Under the pieces are notes generated by a model, which had not been told where the DNA came from, did no database searches, and was given only the letters and a program-made list of their open reading frames with translations. A DNA stretch of 9,330 bases, taken from assembly GCA_021778875.1 (NCBI GenBank), contig JAJYBT010000046.1, forward strand, positions 1 to 9,330, given 5' to 3'. The position numbers were made by a program, and so were the translations under genes. The DNA is from Acidobacteriota bacterium. GTDB lineage: Bacteria; Acidobacteriota; Terriglobia; Terriglobales; Acidobacteriaceae. Below are positions 5,733-9,330 of the stretch, piece after piece; within the stretch, counting starts at the first letter, position 1, and every line of letters begins with the position of its first letter.

Positions 5733-7493
5733 ATGACTCTTACCCGCCGTTCTTTTTTTGCTCTTTCGCTCTGCGCATACGCTGATCGGCTTGCGGGCCA
5801 GATGCAGGGCATTTCCTCACGCGATGTGAAAGCTCAGCAACGTCCGGCGCCCTCAGGCAGGCCGTTCCATGCGCAGTTTACAGATGTTGCGAAGCAGGCG
5901 AGTTTGACCGCGCCGGTCATATACGGCGGCATCGACCAGAAGAAGTACATCGTGGAGGCCAATGGGTGCGGTTGTGCCTTTATCGACTACGACAACGACG
6001 GATGGATGGATATCTTTCTGCTTTCGGGGACGCGGCTTGAGGGCGCTCCTGCGGGCGCGACGAACCGGCTTTACAAGAACAACCGTGACGGAACGTTTAC
6101 CGATGTGACGGAGAAAGCGGGTCTGACCGCAGTTGGCTGGGCCAACGGTGTCTGCGTTGGCGACTACAACAACGACGGGTATGACGATCTTTTTGTCGCC
6201 AATTTTGGGCAGAACCGGCTTTACCGCAACAACGGCGACGGCACATTCACGGACGTCACGAAAGAGGCGGGCCTGCTGGAATCCGGTCCCGCGCGCTGGG
6301 GCGCGGGATGCGCCTGGGTGGACTACAACCGCGACGGGCATCTGGATCTGTTTGTCTCCAATTACATTCGCTTCTCGTTTGAGCATGCGCCTGTTCCCGG
6401 CGCGAGTTCCACGTGCAACTGGAAGGGAATCCCGGTGAATTGCGGTCCGCGCGGTCTTCCCACAGGGCGGCATCTTTTGTATCGCAACAACGGCGATGGC
6501 ACATTCACTGACGTGACGAAGGAGTCTGGCATTGCCGCTGCAACGGAGAGCTATGGCATGACCGTGGTGGCGGCGGACTTTGACGAGGATGGCTGGCCGG
6601 ACATCTTTGTGGCCTGCGATTCCACGCCAAGCCTTCTCTTTATGAACAACCACGACGGAACCTTTCGCGAGGAAGGCGTGGTGCGCGGTGTTGCGTTGAG
6701 CGATGATGGCATGGAGCAGGCCGGAATGGGAGTCGGCATTGGCGATTACAATCTCGACGGCCATCTCGACCTGTTCAAGACACACTTCATCGGCGATACG
6801 TGCGGGCTTTACCGGAACGACGGCAAAGGCAGCTTTGATGAAATGACGCGCGCTGCCAAAGTTGGCGTGGAAACGCGGTTTACCAGTTGGGGCGCGGGCC
6901 TGGTGGATCTGGATAACGACGGATATCCTGACATCCTGTTCGTCACCGGGAGCGTGTATCCGGAAGTTGAGAAGAAGCTGCCGCAATATCCCTACAAGAC
7001 TCCGCGGGCTCTGTTCCGCAACCTGGGGAACGGCGCCTTTGAAGAACTGGAGACGCAGGGAGGTTCGGGGATTACCGCGCCGCACAGCAGTCGCGGCTGC
7101 GCATTCGGCGATTTCGATAACGATGGCGATCTGGATGTGCTGATTGTGAACATGAATGAGCCTCCTTCGCTGCTGCGCAACGATTTGAACCCGAAGCACA
7201 ACTGGATCAAGTTCAAGCTTGAGGGCGTGAAGTCGAATCGCAGTGCGATCGGGGCGCGCGTGCTTGTGCACTTCGGGGGCAAAGTGCAGGCGCAGGCTGT
7301 TGTGAGCCAATCGAGCTACTACTCGTGCAATGATCCGCGGCTGCATTTCGGGATCGGCGACGCGAAGGAAGTTGACGTAGACGTTTTCTGGCCGAACGGG
7401 TTGCACGAGGTATTCCGCAAGCTCGCAGCGAACCAGCTTGTGGCGATACGCGAGACGGTGGGGATCATTCCAGGCAAGGGTTGGAAGTCATAG
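5733..7493 (+). CDS. CRTAC1-family protein with FG-GAP/VCBS repeats and UnbV/ASPIC domain
   Basis: An exported 586-residue beta-propeller-like protein. The N-terminus LTRRSFFALSLCA (3-15) resembles a twin-arginine signal. Seven D-x-[DN]-x-DG-x-x-D calcium-loop motifs of the FG-GAP/VCBS type start at about residues 85, 144, 197, 282, 338, 392 and 460 (for example DYDNDGWMD and DFDNDGDLD), several followed by 'LYRNNGDGTFTDVT' blocks. Residues 490-574 form the UnbV/ASPIC domain: NWIKFKLEG, SAIGARV, LHFGIGD, VFWPNG. Proteins of this build are extracellular or periplasmic and presumed adhesive or ligand-binding; no catalytic role is established. The ATG is the only in-frame start after a TAA at 5706. 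The nearest strong ribosome-site sequence (AGGAGGA, 5696-5702) is 30 bases away. It follows the TPR gene and precedes a TonB receptor, a recurring Acidobacteriota grouping. The family call is firm; the biological role is not. Confidence 0.93.
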   Translation: MTLTRRSFFALSLCAYADRLAGQMQGISSRDVKAQQRPAPSGRPFHAQFTDVAKQASLTAPVIYGGIDQKKYIVEANGCGCAFIDYDNDGWMDIFLLSGTRLEGAPAGATNRLYKNNRDGTFTDVTEKAGLTAVGWANGVCVGDYNNDGYDDLFVANFGQNRLYRNNGDGTFTDVTKEAGLLESGPARWGAGCAWVDYNRDGHLDLFVSNYIRFSFEHAPVPGASSTCNWKGIPVNCGPRGLPTGRHLLYRNNGDGTFTDVTKESGIAAATESYGMTVVAADFDEDGWPDIFVACDSTPSLLFMNNHDGTFREEGVVRGVALSDDGMEQAGMGVGIGDYNLDGHLDLFKTHFIGDTCGLYRNDGKGSFDEMTRAAKVGVETRFTSWGAGLVDLDNDGYPDILFVTGSVYPEVEKKLPQYPYKTPRALFRNLGNGAFEELETQGGSGITAPHSSRGCAFGDFDNDGDLDVLIVNMNEPPSLLRNDLNPKHNWIKFKLEGVKSNRSAIGARVLVHFGGKVQAQAVVSQSSYYSCNDPRLHFGIGDAKEVDVDVFWPNGLHEVFRKLAANQLVAIRETVGIIPGKGWKS

Positions 7494-7542
7494 ATTCTTA
7501 AGGATAAATCGGCATTCTAAATTGCTTTCCCAATAAAAAAGC

Positions 7543-7572
7543 TTGACAATTTTGCTGAAGCCTCACTATAAA
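7543..7572 (+). promoter_or_regulatory. Sigma70-type promoter of the TonB-receptor gene
   Basis: TTGACA at 7543-7548 is a perfect -35, and TATAAA at 7567-7572 matches the -10 consensus at 5 of 6 positions with an 18-base spacer, in AT-rich DNA. Transcription would start near 7579, leaving a leader of about 73 bases before the receptor ATG. The receptor therefore has its own promoter, separate from the TPR-CRTAC1 pair. Confidence 0.75.
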
Positions 7573-7589
7573 TGAAACCCAACCAGAAA

Positions 7590-7611
7590 GCGTTTCCTCG
7601 ACTGGAAGCGC
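7590..7611. promoter_or_regulatory. Inverted repeat just after the promoter, possible operator
   Basis: GCGTTTCC-TCGACT-GGAAGCGC is a dyad with arms matching at 7 of 8 positions, about 10-30 bases after the expected transcription start, a position suited to repression. The left arm, read as GAAAGCGTTTCC, looks like LacI/CcpA-family operator cores. The same 8-mer GCGTTTCC occurs before the CRTAC1 start at 5711-5718. Which regulator binds, if any, is not shown by the sequence. Confidence 0.4.
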
Positions 7612-7651
7612 AAAAGACAACTATTCAAGGACTGGTAATCAGGAGGACACC

Positions 7652-9330
7652 ATGGCCAGACGTCGCATGTCTTGCCGTCTAGCGCTGTTGTGCTTGATGC
7701 TCGCTCTTGCAGCGGCTCCAGCACTGGCGCAGTTCACTGCCAGCATCCAAGGCGTGGTCCAGGATCCAACGGGCGCTGGCGTGGCCAATGCAACCATCCA
7801 CCTGACCAACGTCGCAACCGGAGTGTCAAAGGCCGGCGCGAGTGACGCCTCAGGCAACTATCGATTTGTCAGCCTCGCTCCCGGCAACTACAAGATCACA
7901 GTTGAAGCCACAGGCTTTTCCCGTGCCGTTGCGGACATCACGCTGCTGACGGAGCAAAACCTGAATATTCCGATCACTCTTACGGTGGGTTCGGTTAACG
8001 CAACTGTAACCGTAACCACTGAGGCACCCATTGTGGACACAGCTGACAGCCGCATCCAGATGACACTGGAGAACTCCGGCGTGGCGCAGCTTCCCATCGT
8101 GGGCCGCAACCTTGTGACACTTGTGACCATGGCGCCGGGTGTCTCCGGACTTGGAACGAGCTCCTCGGGCAGCCCCGCATCAGGCGTCGACAACTACTCG
8201 ACCGAAGAGCAGGTGGATGCGAGCGCGAACGGGCAGGGCCAGAACAATAACCAGTATGTGATCGATGGTCTTGACGTGACGAGCGGCATCCGCCAGGGCG
8301 TGCTGAATCTGACGCCGCAGCCTGAATCCATTCAGGAGACCAGCATCCAGGTCAACACGTTCTCAGTGGAGCACAGCCGCGCGGCCGGATTGCAGACGAT
8401 CTTCACGACTCGCTCGGGCACGGATCAGTTTCACGGGTCTGCAGCTGACTGGTTCAACTACCAGGGGATGTTTGCGAACCAGCATTTCGTGAGTTCGAAG
8501 ACGAACCCCTATCAGCCGTTTCACTCAAACAATATGGACTTTGCCGTAGGCGGTCCGATTGTTCCCCACCGCAACAGCTTCTTCTATTTTGCGGTTGAGC
8601 CTCTGCGTTCATCGGCCAGTGCGGGCGGCCAGGTCACATTCGCCGATCCAAACTTCATTTCCTGGGCGCAGGCCAACTATCCGAACTCGGTCGGCACGCA
8701 TGTGCTGAAGACCTATACGCCCTCGGGCATTGGCAATATTTCAGTGCAGCAGACGGCGGCCGACATTTTTGGTCCGGCGGCTGGCGGCTGCGGAACGACC
8801 GATGGACAGAACGGCGTTCCCTGCAATCTGGCGATGATCGACGTGGGCTCTTTCGGAGCGACCCAGATTCGCAACGGCACGCAGTACTTTGCCCGTATCG
8901 ACCAGGGCTTCAGGAAGGAGCGCATCTACGTCAGCCTCTTCCGCACGCTGTTGCAGACGGGCGCAGCCTCGCCCATGCCGCAGTTCTCGGCTCTGAACAA
9001 CACGTGGCAGGTTGCAGGCCAGGCCTCCTGGACGCACACCTTCTCATCGAACACGCTGAATGAAGCCACCGCGGGCATCAGCCGCGTGGAAGGCGTGCTT
9101 GGCATGGGCGCCAAGGACTATACCGTTCCGTCAATTTCCGTGAATGGCATCAATGCGGATGGCGGGCAGGCGTACGGCGTGGGCTTTGCCCAGGGCGACT
9201 TCATCCAGCACAACTGGCACTGGCGCGACGTTCTCACGCACGTTCGCGGCACGCACACGCTGAAGTTCGGTTACGAAGGCTGGTACGGAGACGACGTTGA
9301 ACCGTTCCAGGGGCCGTGGTCGCAGCCGAA
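7652..9330 (+). CDS. TonB-dependent receptor, Oar-like, with carboxypeptidase-regulatory-like domain; 3' end off window
   Basis: Outer-membrane active-transport receptor; 559 residues are visible and the frame is open to the right edge. Related proteins have about 1000-1200 residues, so most of the barrel is missing. A signal peptide with an Arg-rich start and hydrophobic core ends at ALA-QF (26/27). Residues 28 to about 112 form a carboxypeptidase-regulatory-like beta-sandwich: GVVQDPTGAGVANATIHLTN, then GNYRFVSLAPGNYKI. About 125-257 is the plug: LPIVGRNLVTLVTMAPGV, YVIDGLDVT (202-210), and the Oar-type VEHSRAAG...TRSGTDQFHGS. Barrel sequence follows. The start is set by AGGAGGA at 7641-7647, four bases from the ATG. 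I infer uptake of a polymer or sugar-derived ligand, since this class is expanded in heterotrophic Acidobacteriota, but no ligand can be read from the sequence. The gene has its own promoter. Confidence 0.93.
   Translation, partial: MARRRMSCRLALLCLMLALAAAPALAQFTASIQGVVQDPTGAGVANATIHLTNVATGVSKAGASDASGNYRFVSLAPGNYKITVEATGFSRAVADITLLTEQNLNIPITLTVGSVNATVTVTTEAPIVDTADSRIQMTLENSGVAQLPIVGRNLVTLVTMAPGVSGLGTSSSGSPASGVDNYSTEEQVDASANGQGQNNNQYVIDGLDVTSGIRQGVLNLTPQPESIQETSIQVNTFSVEHSRAAGLQTIFTTRSGTDQFHGSAADWFNYQGMFANQHFVSSKTNPYQPFHSNNMDFAVGGPIVPHRNSFFYFAVEPLRSSASAGGQVTFADPNFISWAQANYPNSVGTHVLKTYTPSGIGNISVQQTAADIFGPAAGGCGTTDGQNGVPCNLAMIDVGSFGATQIRNGTQYFARIDQGFRKERIYVSLFRTLLQTGAASPMPQFSALNNTWQVAGQASWTHTFSSNTLNEATAGISRVEGVLGMGAKDYTVPSISVNGINADGGQAYGVGFAQGDFIQHNWHWRDVLTHVRGTHTLKFGYEGWYGDDVEPFQGPWSQP

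Noticed and set aside
5853..7406. 517-codon open frame antisense to the CRTAC1 gene
   Set aside because: It mirrors the repeated DG-rich coding pattern; its Val/Ala/Arg-rich repeats are the complement of the calcium-loop motifs.

Overview
The window looks like chromosome of an Acidobacteriota bacterium (Acidobacteriaceae/Terriglobia-like). The main reason is the right half. It encodes a secreted TPR protein, a CRTAC1-type protein (FG-GAP/VCBS repeats plus a UnbV/ASPIC C-terminus), and an Oar-like TonB-dependent receptor with an N-terminal carboxypeptidase-regulatory-like domain. These families are greatly expanded in this phylum. The DNA is GC-rich, and AT-richer patches mark promoters and a probable horizontally acquired tail. 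The organism assignment is inference from gene content only.

Layout. (1) Bases 1-829, minus strand: 5' three-quarters of a secreted aldose 1-epimerase (galM-like), running off the left edge. (2) About 905-3750: an accessory island built from broken Rhs/YD-repeat polymorphic-toxin DNA. It holds a 5'-truncated Rhs core with an intact C-terminal tip (ends 1888). A DUF4279-type putative immunity gene follows 8 bp later (1897-2322). A second Rhs fragment (2473-3449) has the upstream YD repeats but has lost its tip. It is joined head-on to the first ~63 codons of a minus-strand tyrosine-recombinase-like gene (3639-3450). The two Rhs pieces share a ~490 bp direct repeat (about 91% identical by hand count, no indels, offset 1979 bp). 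(3) 3754-3828: tRNA-Gly(CCC) with encoded CCA, bordering the island. (4) 3829-4151: no convincing gene; one strong hairpin. (5) 4152-5642 and 5733-7493: the TPR and CRTAC1 genes, same strand, 90 bp apart. (6) 7494-7651: AT-rich intergenic region with a clear sigma70-type promoter and an operator-like dyad. (7) 7652 to the right edge: the TonB-dependent receptor, 3'-incomplete.

How it may work together. The TPR, CRTAC1 and TonB-receptor proteins all carry export signals and probably act in the periplasm or outer membrane. Such sets are common in Acidobacteriota and are usually guessed to serve uptake of sugars or other polymers; an exported mutarotase 4 kb away would fit but is not evidence of a shared pathway. 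The most interesting part is the Rhs island. The two broken Rhs genes are complementary: one has the front, the other the toxin tip plus immunity gene. They share a long in-frame repeat through which recombination could rebuild one continuous Rhs-toxin-immunity unit. The toxin tip (about 77 residues after the core) belongs to no class I can name with confidence.
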